A program made the translations under genes and the position numbers. The notes beneath the pieces were generated by a model that made no database searches, was not told where the DNA came from, and saw only the letters and a program-made list of their open reading frames with translations. From Heloderma charlesbogerti (lineage: Eukaryota; Chordata; Lepidosauria; Squamata; Helodermatidae), in the NCBI GenBank assembly GCA_026122225.1, contig JANEZZ010001959.1, forward strand, positions 2,427,501 to 2,491,500: a DNA stretch of 64,000 bases, read 5' to 3'. This document shows positions 1-11,539 of this stretch, piece after piece; the first letter of the stretch is position 1, and the number at the start of each line of letters is the position of its first letter.

Positions 1-2925
1 TGGACTGATTTGACCTCCTTGCAGTCCAGGGGACTCGTAAAAGTCTTCTCCAGCATCACAGTTCGAAAGCATCAATTCTTCAGTGCTCAGCCTTCCTTAT
101 AGTCCAGCTCTCACAGCCATACATTACTACTGGGAAAACCATAGCTTTGATTAGACGGACCTTTGTCGGCAAGGTGATGTCTCTGCTTCTTACTATGCTG
201 TCTAGGTTTGCCATAGCTTTCCTCCCAAGGAGCAAGTGTCTTTTAATTTCATGGCTACAGTCACCGTCTGCGGTGATCTTGGAGCCCAAGAAAGTAAAAT
301 CTGTCACTGCTTCCATTTCTTCCCCTTCTATATGCCAGGAAGTGATGGGGCCAGATGCCGTGATCTTCGTTTTTTTAATGTTGAGTTTCAAACCAGCTTT
401 TGCACTCTCCTCTTTCACCCTCAACAAGAGGCTCTTGAGATCCTCTTCACTTTCTGCCATTAGGGTGGTATCTTCTGCATATCGGCGGTTGTTGATAATT
501 CTCCCAGCAATCATAATGCCGACCTCTGATTCATCCAACCCGGCATTTCTCATGATGTACTCTGCATGTAAGTTAAATAAGCAGGGTGACAATATGCAGC
601 CTTGTCATACTCCTTTCCCAATTTTGAACCAATCGGTTGTTCCATGTCTGGTTCTTACTGTTGCTTCTTGACCCTCGTACAGGTTTCTCAGGAGACAGGT
701 AAGGTGGTCTGGTACTCCCATCATTTTAAGAATTTGCCACAGTTTGTTGTGATCCACACAATCAAAGGCTTTAGCGTAGTCAATGAAGCAGAAATAGACG
801 TTTTTCTGGAATTCTCTTGCTTTCTCCATGATCCTGCAAATGTTGGCGATTTGATCTCTAGTTCCTCTGCCTCTTCGAAACCCAGCTTGTACTTCCGGTA
901 GTTCTCGGTTCGCATACTGCTGAAGCCTAGCTTGTAGGATTTTGAGCATAACCTTGCTGGCATGCGAAATGAGCACAATTGTGCGGTAGTTTGAACACTC
1001 TTTGGCGTTGCCCTTCTTCGGAATTGGAATGTAAACTGACCTTTTCCAGTCTTGCGGCCATTGTTGAGTGTTCCAAATTTGTTGGCATATTGAATGCAGC
1101 ACTTTAACAGCATCATCTTTTAGGATTTTAAATAGCTCAGCTGGAATACTGTCATCTCCACTAGCTTTGTTGTTAGTAATGCTTCCTAAGGCCCACTTGG
1201 CTTCACTCTCGAGGATGTCTGGCTCAAGTTCAGTGACCGCACTATCATGGCTATCAGAGACATTAAGATCTTTCCTGTATAGTTCTTCTGTGTATTCTTT
1301 CCACCTCTTCTTAATCTCATCTGCTTCTGTTAGGTCCCTGCCTTCTTTGTCCTTTATCATGCCCATCTTTGCACAAAACGTTCCCTTGAGTTCTCCGGTT
1401 TTCTTGAAGAGATCTCTAGTCTTTCCCATTCTGTTGTTTTCCTCAATTTCTTTGCATTGTTCATTTAAGAAGGCCTTCTTGTCTCTCCTTGCTATTTTCT
1501 GGAACTCTGCATTCAGTTCGATATATCTTCCCCTTTCTCCCTTGCTTTTCGCTTCCCTTCTTTCCTCAGCTACTTGTAAAGCCTCATCAGACAGCCACTT
1601 TGGCTTTCTTGCATTTCTTTTTCTTTGGGATGGATTGAGTTGCTGCCTCCTGAACAATGTTACGGACCTCCGTCCATAGTTCCTCAGGCACTCTGTCTAT
1701 CAGGTCTAATCCCTGAAATCTATTCCTCACCTCCACTGTATATTCATAAGGGATATGATTGAGGTCATACCTGAATGGTTTAGTGGTTTTCCCTACGTTC
1801 TTCAATTTAAGCTGAAATTTTGCAACAAGAAGCTCATGATCTGAGCCACAGTCAGCTCCAGGTCTTGTTTTGACTGACTGTATAGAGCTTCTCCATCTTT
1901 GGCTGCAAAGGACATAATCAATCTGATTTCGATATTGACCATCTGGTGATGTCCATGTGTAGAGTCGTCTCTTGTACTGTTGGAAAAGAGTGTTTGCTAT
2001 GATCAGTGTGTTCTCTTGGCAAAACTCTATTAGCTTTTGTCCTGCTTCATTTTGTACACCAAGGCCATGCCTGCCTGTTATCCAGTGATTTCTTGACTTC
2101 CTACTTTAGCATTCCAATCCCCTATGATGAAGAGGACATCTTTTTTGGGTGTTAGTTCTAGAAGGTGTTGTAGGTCTTCATAGAACCGATCAACCTCAGC
2201 TTCTTCGGCATCAGTGGTTGGGGCATAGACTTGAATTACTGTGATGTTGAATGGTTTGCCTTGGATTCGTACTGAGATCATTCTATCATTTTTAAGATTG
2301 TACCCCAGTACTGCTTTTCTCACCCTTTTGTTGACTATGAGTGCTACTCCATTTCTTCTAAGGGATTCTTGCCCACAATAGTAGATATGATGGTCACCTG
2401 AATTAAATTCGCCCATGCCTGTCCATTTTAGTTCGCTGATTCCCAAGATGTCGATGTTCAATCTTGCCATCTCATGTTTGACCACCTCCAGCTTCCCTTG
2501 ATTCATTGATCTGACATTCCAGGTTCCTAAACAATATTGTTCTTTACAGCATCGGATTTTCTTTTCACCACCAGACACATCCACAGCTGAGTGTCCTTTC
2601 GGCTTTGGCCCAGCTGCTTCATTCTTTGTGGCGCTACTTGGAAATACCCTCTGCTCTTCCCCAGTAGTATATTGGACACCTTTCGACCTGAGGGGTCATC
2701 TTACGGCGTCATCTCTTTTAGCCTTGTGTTACGTTCCATGGGGTTTTCTTGGCAAGAATACTGGAGTGGGTTGCCATTTCCTTCTCCAGTGGACCACATT
2801 TTGTCAGAACTCTCCGCCATGACCTGTCCGTCTTGGGTGGCCCTGCACGGCATAGCTTATGGCTTCACTGAGTTACGCAAGCCCCTTCGCCACAACAAGG
2901 CAGTGATCCATGAAGGGGATTTGGG
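1..2925 (-). mobile_element. RTE-BovB LINE, nearly full length, 3' end outside the window
   Basis: Read on the minus strand, this is a BovB-type non-LTR retrotransposon encoding an endonuclease and a reverse transcriptase. The apurinic-type endonuclease is at about 2,584-2,078 (CLGTWNVRSMNQGKLEVV at its start, IIGDWNAKVG near its end). A linker and the reverse transcriptase follow at 1,805-605 (first catalytic motif [16 protein letters not shown]), then the C-terminal part at 592-80 ending in [13 protein letters not shown]. The frame is broken at about 2,078, about 1,650 and about 600, so no single protein is made. The usual YADD box reads YAED. The 5' leader at 2,600-2,925 resembles the BovB 5' end. 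The 3' tail lies before base 1. The plus-strand reading frames over 147-671 and 1,068-1,679 are its antisense shadow. Confidence 0.93.
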
Positions 2926-3145
2926 ATTAGGCAGCCTCAGTATGATGACCCAAGCTGTGTTTCTTCTTTTCATATAAACTGGGTGTGGGATAGATAGGTA
3001 CTGGAGTCAGAAATAGGTTGGATGAGGGACCGCATCACCAGTGGTGATTACTACCTGCTGCTTAGGCCAGAGGATGTTTCCTGCTGATCCTCAAAACATC
3101 TGGGACTGGTTGTTCCTCTGAATGTAGTTCTTCAAAAGTAGGCTG

Positions 3146-3480
3146 GCCATGTGTCCTACTTTACAGAGGACAGTCCTCTATTTGAACAGCTGCCCAGTCC
3201 AAGGCTGGTTTAAGGAGGTAGAGTAGGAGGGGCCTTGAAGTTGTCCAGCAAGAACACCTGGACAGCAGACTGAGCAGGGATACAGGCCACCTAGTCACAG
3301 TCTTCCCTGCTGTAGTGAGATGTATTGTATTTCTATTTAAATTATAGCACTTCTTTCTAAATTTGAAATTTAAATTTCTGAATTCATATAAATTATCATA
3401 TGCAAACATTATGCAAATCTGTGTCCTCTTCTGCAGTCTTTTTGGGTGATTCATTTCCTCTTTTGGGGTGATGTGTAAGA
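3146..3480. repeat. Unclassified dispersed repeat, copy 1 of 2
   Basis: This stretch (TTTACAGAGGACAGTCCTCT onward, through AGCAGACTGAGCAG to ATAAATTATCATATGCAAAC) resembles 7,640-7,930 over most of its length with many substitutions. It has no coding capacity. I do not recognise the family. It could be an old DNA transposon or an LTR remnant. Confidence 0.55.
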
Positions 3481-4330
3481 GGCCACTCTATATAAAAGAA
3501 CTCGAGCTTTGTTACCTGCTATTTACCACCTAGGTGTGCTGTGTATCAACCCATCTCTGCTAACGTCTGGGGTTAAGGACTGGTGCCACTTCCCTCTGCA
3601 GTGCTTTAAAAGCGCTCACTTTGTTGTTGCTGCTACCCCCAAGGGCAGAGGCTGTTTCATTTTGTTCTTGCTGGCTGGTAAGCGAACAACACTTTGGATA
3701 GTGAGGTGATTCTATTATATATTTTTGGTATTATGAAACTTGAATTGTTGTACAGGGATAGTGATGTATTGCTTTTGGTCATGCTTCGTTGCGAACTGCT
3801 TTTGAGTGTAATGCATCTGTAAAAACGCTATAGTGATAAAAGTGGCTATAACTTTAACAAACTGATACTCAGTCCAGACGAGTTGGAGGTGCCGATGGCT
3901 GGCTCAGCCGACAATAGCAAATAGAGTTTGGCCTGTCCTCAGGGAGTTGGCATTTCCCATCAGCAATCATGGGGTTTGTAGATCATCCCCGTCACCCCCA
4001 GCAGCCAAAGACACTGCTGGTGTCACTTCAAGGTCTGCTTGGCCTTTCCTAACTTGGCTAGAGCTCTCTGCCATCCGCTACTCCATCCGTCCCAGGAGGC
4101 TTTTTTCTCCCTTGGGGAAGGGGCAGCAGGCAGTGGAGGGCTGGCATCCTTTCAGCATCCCTTTTCAGTGCTCCTCCCCACCCCCACTTGAGGATTTCAG
4201 AAAGACCTACAGAAATGCGCACAGTGTTGACTGGTTTTGGGGACAAGCACCAAGCTATTTGCCCATTCCTAGCACAGGGCACCTTTCAGTAACTAGAGAG
4301 TCATCTGCACTCTCTGCTGGAATAAGAATT
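3481..4330. other. Non-coding stretch, no recognised gene
   Basis: No supported coding region is visible. It contains TATATAAAAG at 3,489-3,498 and a splice-donor-like GGTAAGC at 3,677-3,683. Together these could mark a promoter and an untranslated exon of the plus-strand SPTSSB gene, but this is weak. The open frames at 3,947-4,336 look like chance. Confidence 0.3.
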
Positions 4331-4339
4331 TCTTAATCA

Positions 4340-6340
4340 GGTTTTTATTGTGAGTTTCAAATTAAAGAACAGAAAATTTTAAGAAATCACTAATATAGCT
4401 ACATACTTTAAAGATCTCAGTTTCAATTATTACAGCATTCTAAAGAAGAAGAAAAATTAATTATACATAGACTTCAATAAAAGCAGACCAAATATCCATA
4501 TATAGGTCCATTTGCAAGTGGTGCCAGTATACCATTCTTTCAAATGTTGCCAGTGTTGTTAGGTCTTCATTCCATTGCATTACAGGAGGTGAGCATTTAT
4601 CCTTCCAGTGTTGTAGTATCGGTCTTTTGGCAGTCAAAAGGGTGCAAAAAATCCATTTATGTTGACCAAGAAGCGGATAGATAATTTAGAACATGTACAT
4701 CAGTAAATATTAAAGAGAATTCCAATATGAAGTTTATCCACATGACAATGTCCTCCCAAATGGAGGCAACTATTGGGCATTTCCAAAATATATGATTAAA
4801 AGAACTGTTAGCTGTATTACACTTTCAACAACTAGCTAAGTTAGACAAATCTTTATTAAAGAGACGTTGTGGTGTCCAACAGACATGAAACAAAAGTTTT
4901 TACTGAATAAGGTGTAACTGAAAATCCACAGACACATCAAATAGAGACACCAAAGCAGTGATCCATTGATTAGGCAAAATAGGACAATCCAGGTCCTTGT
5001 TCCATTTCTGTTTAAGGGCGCAATCCTATGCATATATAGACAGAAAAGGTCCTACAATTTCAAAAATTCTATAGGAAAGTTGAAATTAGTCAATGTAGGA
5101 AAAATAACTTTCCAGTGAATTTTGTCAAAGGTCTTTTCTGCATCCAGATAAACTATGGCCACCTGGTCTGTTCTTTCAACATTTAAGGCAACCAGATCGA
5201 CAACTAATCTAAGATTATCAGCCCCCTGTCTGTTTTTAATAAATCCCACCTGGTGTGGTCGAATCAATGTTGCAATAACTTGTTGCAATCTATTGGCCAA
5301 AATTGCTGTTAATATTTTAATATCTATGTTAATTAATGATATAGGTCAATAGTTACGACAGTAGGTATGGTCCTTGTCAGGCTTAGGAATCACAGTATAA
5401 TATAAGTGTTGTTTAGCGATGAAGAAAGGGAGCCCAGTTCAAAAATATGATTATAAAGGCCATACAGATTTGGAGCTAAAAGGCTGGGAAATGTTTTATA
5501 CCACTCAATTGGAAATCCGTCCAGACCAGGTGATTTCCCAGTGTTCATATTTGTAATTGCTTTCATGATTTCCTCCAAACACAACAAGCCAAAAGAAGCT
5601 GTCATTGTGAGAATTCTAAGCATGGAAGGTTACCTTGAGGGAAAACAAGCGTCCATATCCTGCTCCGACATTTCACTACCAGTGCTATAAAGATCAGTAT
5701 AAAAATGTGAGTTTATATCTATAGGAGAGGTATATATTGTGTCACTCTCATCTTCGATAGCTGAAATAACATTAAGCATTTTCTGTTTAATAAGATGTAC
5801 AAGGATCTTACTTGAATGTTCACCATTTTCCCAATATGCCTGTCATAAACAGATCAGGGCAAAATCTGCCTGCTGTGAAGGAATATTGCTCAAGTCATGT
5901 TTAGCGTCCTGCAACTCCTGATAAAGTTGTGCAGTAGGGGAAATGGCAAACTGAGAGATTTCAATTTCTTATTTAAAGACATCTGTTGCATTTTTTAATT
6001 TTTTGTTTGTAAGAAGCATAGGGAATAATTTGGCCCCGTATAAAAACTTTGCTAGTCTCTCACTTGATAGCGTATGAACCAGGTGTGCCCTCATTAGTTT
6101 TTATATACTCCATCAATTCAGCTAACATCTGAGTTTTAAACTTCTCATCATTAGAAGAGAAACATTAAGGTGCCAAAGACCAGGGACCCTAGGTGTATTT
6201 GAAAATTGCAACTCCAAACATACTGGAGCATGGTCTGATGCTACCAATTATGTGCGTATGTATGTATGTAGTTATGTATAGCATTAATACCCTACTCTTT
6301 AATAAAATTAAGGTGATCCCTGCCCTCAGGCTTACAATCT
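4340..6340 (-). mobile_element. Decayed L1-clade LINE, ORF2 reverse transcriptase and C-terminus
   Basis: On the minus strand, pieces of an L1 ORF2 can be read in order. There is a pre-RT segment with TGKSPGLDGFPIEWYK (5,623-5,390), RT fingers and palm with HQVGFIKNRQGADNLR and VYLDAEKTFDKIHWK (5,300-5,052), and a C-terminal region at about 4,990-4,470. The C-terminal region carries the L1-type TPQRL segment, a FNHIFWKCP-like block and MDIWSAFIE. Stops and frameshifts occur throughout. A short palindromic-MITE half copy (5,012-5,060) interrupts it. Sequence from 5,640 to 6,340 is probably the upstream part of the same L1 but is too decayed to follow. Confidence 0.8.
5012..5060. repeat. Half copy of the GCAATCCTATGCAT palindromic MITE
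   Basis: GGGCGCAATCCTATGCAT followed by GACAGAAAAGGTCCTACAA matches one arm of the palindromic family seen complete at 37,196-37,308 and 56,199-56,310. It sits inside the L1 remnant and so is younger than it. Confidence 0.6.
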
Positions 6341-6424
6341 AAGCGGCATATCCAATGGTCAGTTTCACAAGATCAGCAGAGGAAACAGCTCAGTATGGGT
6401 TATTTCCCCCACCCCCACTTGTGC

Positions 6425-6745
6425 TGCTCATGCAATTGGAAAGGAAAGGTTCCTCCTGTGCAAGCACCAGGTCATTGCTGACCCCTAGAGGGACGCCTGC
6501 TTGCGCTGGCATTTTCATGGCAGACTGTAGCGGGGTGGTTTGCCATTGCCTTTCCCAGTCGTGACTACCTTTCCCCCAGCAAGCTGGGTACTGATTTTAC
6601 CGACCTCGGAAGGATGGAGGGCTGAGTCGACCTGAGCCGGCTACCCGACACCCGGCTTCCGCTGGGATTGAACTCAGGTCATGGGGAGAGTTTCGGTTGC
6701 AATACTGCCGCCTACCACTCTGCGCCACATGAGGCTCCTGCTCGT
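6425..6745 (-). mobile_element. tRNA-derived SINE, Sauria type
   Basis: On the minus strand the element starts near 6,745 with GTGGCGCAGAGTGGTAGGC, an A-box-like pol III signal. About 50 bases on comes CTGAGTTCAATCCC, a good B box. The body carries CCGAGGTCGGTAAAAT and GGGAAAGGCAATGGCAAACC, typical of the squamate Sauria SINE as I know it. The end near 6,430 is GTGCTTGCACAGGAGGAACC. It is non-autonomous and is normally mobilised by BovB-type machinery. It looks complete but diverged. Confidence 0.82.
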
Positions 6746-6774
6746 GCAATTAACATTTACCTAATTGCCACTGC

Positions 6775-7300
6775 TATGGGTTGCTGTGTCATCTGAACCT
6801 GGTGTGCAGCATGGTGTGGCAGGGGTGGCTTCTAACCCACCCCCCAACCCCTACAACAAGCCATGGGATTGTGAAGTGGGTTAGAAGTGGCCCCTGCCAC
6901 TTGCCAGGTTCAGACCCGGCCAGTGTTAGTCTCATTCAGACCTGGTTCACACAATTGAAGCTAGAGAAATAAGCCATAGTGGCTTATTTTCCCAGCTGCG
7001 CATGCTGGGGGGGGATTAGCATAATTACTCTCAACAGTGTGGCTTGTCTTGTCATGTGAACCTGGCCAGGGTGGCTTGTTGCCATGTGTAACAAGCCACC
7101 CCAAACCCATGGCCTGTTGTAGGGTTCCAGGTGGTTTATTACCCATGGCAACAAACCACCCTGGCCAGGCTGACATGACAGGACAAGCCACCTGGCCAAG
7201 GGTAATTATGCTAATCCCTACGGCATGTGTCCTGCATAGGCAGGGTGGTTAACAAGCCACCATGGCTTATTGACCACCCTGTGATCATGTGAACTGGGCC
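6775..7300. mobile_element. Palindromic MITE cluster (CATGTGAACCTGG family)
   Basis: Two adjacent or overlapping copies. The second is a clear foldback: GGATTAGCATAATTAC near 7,012 is mirrored by GTAATTATGCTAATCCC near 7,202, and the arms between carry TGGCTTGTTGCCATG against CATGGCAACAAACCACC, centred at about 7,110. The edges carry TCATCTGAACCTGG and GATCATGTGAACTGGGCCTC. There is no transposase. I infer a hAT-type non-autonomous DNA transposon. All open frames here come from the palindrome. Confidence 0.7.
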
Positions 7301-7384
7301 TCAGAGGAGACCCAGTGAAATTAATGGGATTTACGTTAGACTAGTTATCCAATGAGTTTTGATTACCGAAGTTTTATGTGGAGC

Positions 7385-7610
7385 TTTTAAAAAGTTGGAA
7401 ATGTAGACTTGTTCAGAATTTGCTGGCCATGTTACTAACCAGGACTCATCAAACAGAACATATCACAACCATGCTTAATCTTGCTTCCAATTTATTTCTG
7501 GACACAATTAACAGTGCTGGTGTTGACTTATCAGCCAGTAAAGGCTTGGGACCAGGGTATCTGAAGATTCTCCCATATGACTCTGTCCATTTGCTGAGAT
7601 CATGATCTGA
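7385..7610 (+). mobile_element. L2-type LINE, 3' coding fragment
   Basis: The plus strand encodes an eroded L2 RT C-terminus: LVQNLLAMLLTRTHQTEHIT, then GLGPGYLKILPYDSVHLLR. The complete L2 at 25 kb has LVQN...HDHITAVL and GPAYLKE at the equivalent places. Only the last part of the ORF is present. Confidence 0.65.
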
Positions 7611-7639
7611 GGTTGTGTTGGTGTGGTTATGTGTCCATC

Positions 7640-7930
7640 TTTACAGAGGACACACCTCTGTTTGAAGGGCTGTCAGAAGACAGTCCTCTATTTGAAGGTA
7701 TCCTCTATTTGAAAAGCTGTTCAGTACAAGACCGGTGTAAAGATGCAGAACCGTAACAAGGGAGAGCAGGGGGCTTGGAGTTGCCCATCCACAGTTAGCA
7801 CCTGGGCAGCAGACTGAGCAGCAGCAGGCACACAGGTCACCTAATTACAGCATGATAGTATTGTATTTGTAGTCGCTGCATCTGTACAAATTATCATGTT
7901 CACATTTATGCCCTCTTTTTTCCTTTTTGT
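7640..7930. repeat. Unclassified dispersed repeat, copy 2 of 2
   Basis: It resembles 3,146-3,480: the CAGTCCTCTATTTGAA block, the GCAGCAGACTGAGCAG block and AAATTATCATGTTCACA occur in the same order. The first block is locally duplicated here. Family unknown. Confidence 0.5.
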
Positions 7931-7999
7931 TGGTGGTGCATTTCCTCTTGGGGCGAGGTGGGGTGGGGGAGATAGAGAAGTGGCCAGTCTAGGCTGTGC

Positions 8000-9635
8000 T
8001 GTGGATGTAATCAACTTCAGAAGTTATGGAGTACCTTTCTTAAAGATATTTCCCTGGTGTCTACTCTTTGCTGTACTGTCTGTCTGTCTATAGGGTTCAC
8101 TACATGAGGCTTTTTATTTCGCAATTTACTGGAGTTTCTGTTTCCACTTTCTAAGTGAGATAAATATCAGCTCTTTACACAGGCAAGTTCTCCGCAGCCG
8201 AGCGAGCAGTGAATCAGTGGGTCTCCTGAGGGATTCAAATATCTCTCACTTGCTCTCATTCTGCAAAGTGGCACGGGGTGTGCGTGCTTCATTGCTGTCA
8301 GCTGTTTACATGGGGAGGGGTCACCGTCTTCTTCTTCTTCTTCCCCCAGCCAGCTTTGCACTCACTTTGAGCCTCCCATAGCTCAGCCAAGAAAATTCTC
8401 CTTCCAGCCCAGGTCAACAGGCAGACACACTGGCAGAGTGGGGCGGGGAAGGGCAATTGTGATTTTCCTGTTCTACCCAACGGCTTCTTCTTCCCAGGCT
8501 GTGGTTACAGCAGAACTGCACATTTACACACAACCATTAAAGTGGATTTGCATTTAAATAGTGGATTTGTTCAGGGGTGTGGCTTTTTTTTAATGGGATA
8601 AAGATTAAAAAACAGCTGGATGTGCCCTGGAGGTTGACAGCATTATGTAAATGACCTGCACACTTCCATGAGTGACCAATCATGAGTGCACTGTAAATGC
8701 CTCATTTAAAGAAGTCTTTATCAAGTTTTGCCATTCTCTTCTCTTCTCTCTCTGTCTTCTTCCCTCTCTTTACCATTGTCTCTAAAACGGGTGGGCAACC
8801 TTCATTCCAGTTCTCAGCTAAATTTCACATGTGGAGCTCTGAAAGTGATGAGTTCAGATGTGTCCTTCCCCTGACAGCCTGCTGGGTGGGAACAAAGGCA
8901 GCAGATGGCAGGGGGCAAGGCGGGAGGAGAAGGCGGTGTCAGAAAGAGAAAGGGGGGTGACTCATACACTGTTAGCTCCACCCTCACCTACTGCCAGTAT
9001 GTGATCTCAAACAGATTGCCCCCAAGAGAATGTGGCCTCACCAGAAAAATGGCTCCCGATCCCTGGGCCAAAAAAATTATTGTGGTGGAAGACACATTAG
9101 AGTTGCAACCCACCAGTTAAAGACCAGTGGAGCAGGTTATAGGTTATACACAACTGAATGGCTGGGTTTGATGTAAAAGTATGTGGATTTGATTCCCCCA
9201 AATATCCAGCTGTATAATCAGTAAGTCAATTTAAAACAACAACAACACGGAATGATAAAAAGACAATTGCCGACTTTTTTTAATGTTCCCACTTCACAGC
9301 TTTTAACAGCAGCCAGACCCACAGAAATTAAGCAAACAAAGATTTTCTTGCCATTTGATGTCCATGTCAGGAAAAGGTACCCCTGCTTAATTTCTGTGTC
9401 AGATTGTCATTAAAGCCAAAAGAGCAGGACCAGTAAGAAAAGTTAGCAACCCTAGAGGCTCGAAGCTATAGTAAGAAAAGGTCAAATTTGGAATAATGTG
9501 CAGTTTATTAGAAATTGCCATAATTAGTCCATTTCTCTGTGTCTCTTATGTTGAATATAATCACTCCCTCAACTTAAAGCACATTTACTTTTTTCCATTC
9601 TGGAACTTATTTCAAGAAAGTGTGCCTAGGGTTGC
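8000..9635. other. Non-coding stretch with an unclassified repeat at 8,600-8,720
   Basis: No gene is supported. The segment around 8,625-8,700 (CTGGAGGTTGACAGCATTATG, then TGAGTGACCAATCA) is repeated near 21,803-21,870, so it belongs to a dispersed family. The rest is unremarkable, with a pyrimidine-rich run near 8,730-8,770. Confidence 0.4.
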
Positions 9636-9639
9636 AGCT

Positions 9640-9768
9640 TTACACTGCTTAATCCTATCCTCGTTTGTTCTGAAACTGTCTACAATCTCATTCACACCTT
9701 CTTTCAATAAGTTCTGTTCTACTCAGTGGAGCTTGCTCCCAAGTAGGTGTACATAGGATTACCATTTG
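9640..9768. repeat. Palindromic MITE (AAGTCCCA/TCAATGGGA family), diverged
   Basis: It starts CTGCTTAATCCTATCC and ends GTGTACATAGGATTACC, an inverted pair. The inner part carries TACTCAGTGGAGCTTGCTCC. Related pieces are at 45,673, 51,930 and 52,818. Confidence 0.5.
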
Positions 9769-10377
9769 TGAAACTATGGCCCTGTGTACAGATAGGTAAG
9801 ACCGGAGAATGCGCTGTGGAGTTTCCTTAATACAAAGCTGTAATTTAGAGTGAGCTGGGCCTCAAGTGGGTGGACAGAGAGGTGTGTTGAATTGCTGCAT
9901 CACCACACTTGGGAAGGAAGCGTAAAGAAACTCATCAGTTTTTATTTGGGTAGCCTGGCAGCAAAGTGTATCAGGAGGCATCTCTTAGCTGGATTTATAC
10001 AAAGGTGAGATATTTTCTTTCCTTTCCTTTTTGAAAAAGGCTTTGGGAAATGGATTTCTTCATTTTTGTTTGGAAAGGCAATGGAGAACGTTTCCCCATA
10101 TATGAAAAGATGTCTATCTTATGCAGATCCACAGTAAAGCAAGTATAACTTATGCGGTATTACAATTTATTTTCTTTTTTCGTTTACTGAAGGGATGATT
10201 TGTAAGGGAGTACGGAATGTTACAGACTGCTTGGAGAAATCTCTGTCAATATCTTATCTAGTAAGCAAATAAGTTTTCTCCCAGTTTCAGTGCACTTCTC
10301 TAGTTTCAGTTACTGATTAGTCTGGGTTCTGATTACTCTGATTAGCAGGAGGGTGCTATTGTTCTACTTGTAAGTTT

Positions 10378-10450
10378 CCCACAGGCAGCTGGTTGGACAC
10401 TACGTGAACAGAATATTGGACTAGATGGAACCCTATGTTCTCCAGCCACG
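10378..10450 (+). mobile_element. CR1-type LINE 3' tail fragment
   Basis: AGAATATTGGACTAGATGGA followed by a TATGTTCT end is the typical last part of a sauropsid CR1 3' region, in the same family as the reverse-oriented copy at 18,205-18,690. Confidence 0.5.
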
Positions 10451-11384
10451 TATCATTCAATATTCTGGCCCCCTTAAGGCAGTGGTTGAATCACAGGGAA
10501 GCTTTGTGACAGGCCCTGTTATCTACTGTTTTTAGAAGGCCAAGGAGCCCATGATCTGGCTAAAACTGAGAGGTATCAGGGATGGATGGGGCTTGTAGAT
10601 TTAATTAAGGCCCCCTGCTTTTACCCCCGTAATCTGAGCACTGCCATCAGGGGAGGTCAGATGTACAAAAGAGAGCCCAATCAGTCCAGAAATGGAGGAT
10701 AAGATTTACTTGGGCACAAAGTTGCTCTTACATCCCACGAATGACAGGGAGGGCTCAGCAAGACCTGCTTTACTGGAAGATTAAGAGGAGGTATAGGCTA
10801 CATGGAACTACAGGGGATGTTCCTTTTCTTTTCTTTTTCTTTCTAATTGCAGTAGAAAATAGAAAACTTCAGAAATATAGAATGTGGCCCTGCAATACAT
10901 GCCAATAAGTTAACAATTAAAGTTAGATGAAACATGCAGGGCATTGTGTTTTACTCGGAGCCATGTGCATTTGATTCTCCAGAAACTCTAGTTTTAATTT
11001 CTGTGTTTCAGTATCACAACATCCTATTCAAAGTCACCGTCCTCAGATATATTTTCAATCTGACTTGCAGGATTAGAGAACATTTTCTCATTGTACATGT
11101 GCCAGAATTGTGAGAATGGTTAAGATAGCCTGGAGGCATATCAGGTATGCCTTCTTCTTTGAGATACCGCATGCTTGGAATTACAGCACATTGCCTTCAA
11201 TATATTCTCTGGTAAGGCTGTGCAAAAGAAAACCCAACATTTCATTGGAATCTGCTTCATTGGCTCAGATAGTGGTTGCCTCAAATTAGGCTGATGTTAT
11301 GCTTGGATCTCACCTTGTTTTTCAAAGTGTTGGATGATTTCCTCATTGAATAGAATGGGAATATCAACAAATGTCTATAACTTG

Positions 11385-11410
11385 TGTGTGTGTGTGTGTG
11401 TGTGTATGTA
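11385..11410. repeat. TG microsatellite
   Basis: An uninterrupted (TG)n run continuing into TATGTATG. Confidence 0.8.
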
Positions 11411-11539
11411 TGGAAGAATTTCAAGAAATGTATAGACCTATTAGTGACTTTTGAGGGGATAAAGCTCACCAAATCTCAGAAAACTGGGTGTGATGGGCAT
11501 GTTTATGATTTCACAATTTTTAAAAAATCAACACTTACA

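Larger units (their letters stand above)
9770..11535. other. Non-coding stretch, no recognised gene
   Basis: Apart from a CR1-like tail at 10,378-10,450 and a TG microsatellite at 11,385-11,404, I see nothing with coding or RNA-gene character. Confidence 0.4.

Noticed and set aside
147..671. A 174-codon plus-strand frame
   Set aside because: It is the antisense of the BovB RT C-terminus.
1068..1679. A 203-codon plus-strand frame
   Set aside because: Antisense of the BovB RT domain.
6961..7252. Three similar frames on both strands
   Set aside because: Artefact of the palindromic MITE; the proteins are near-identical because the DNA is an inverted repeat.
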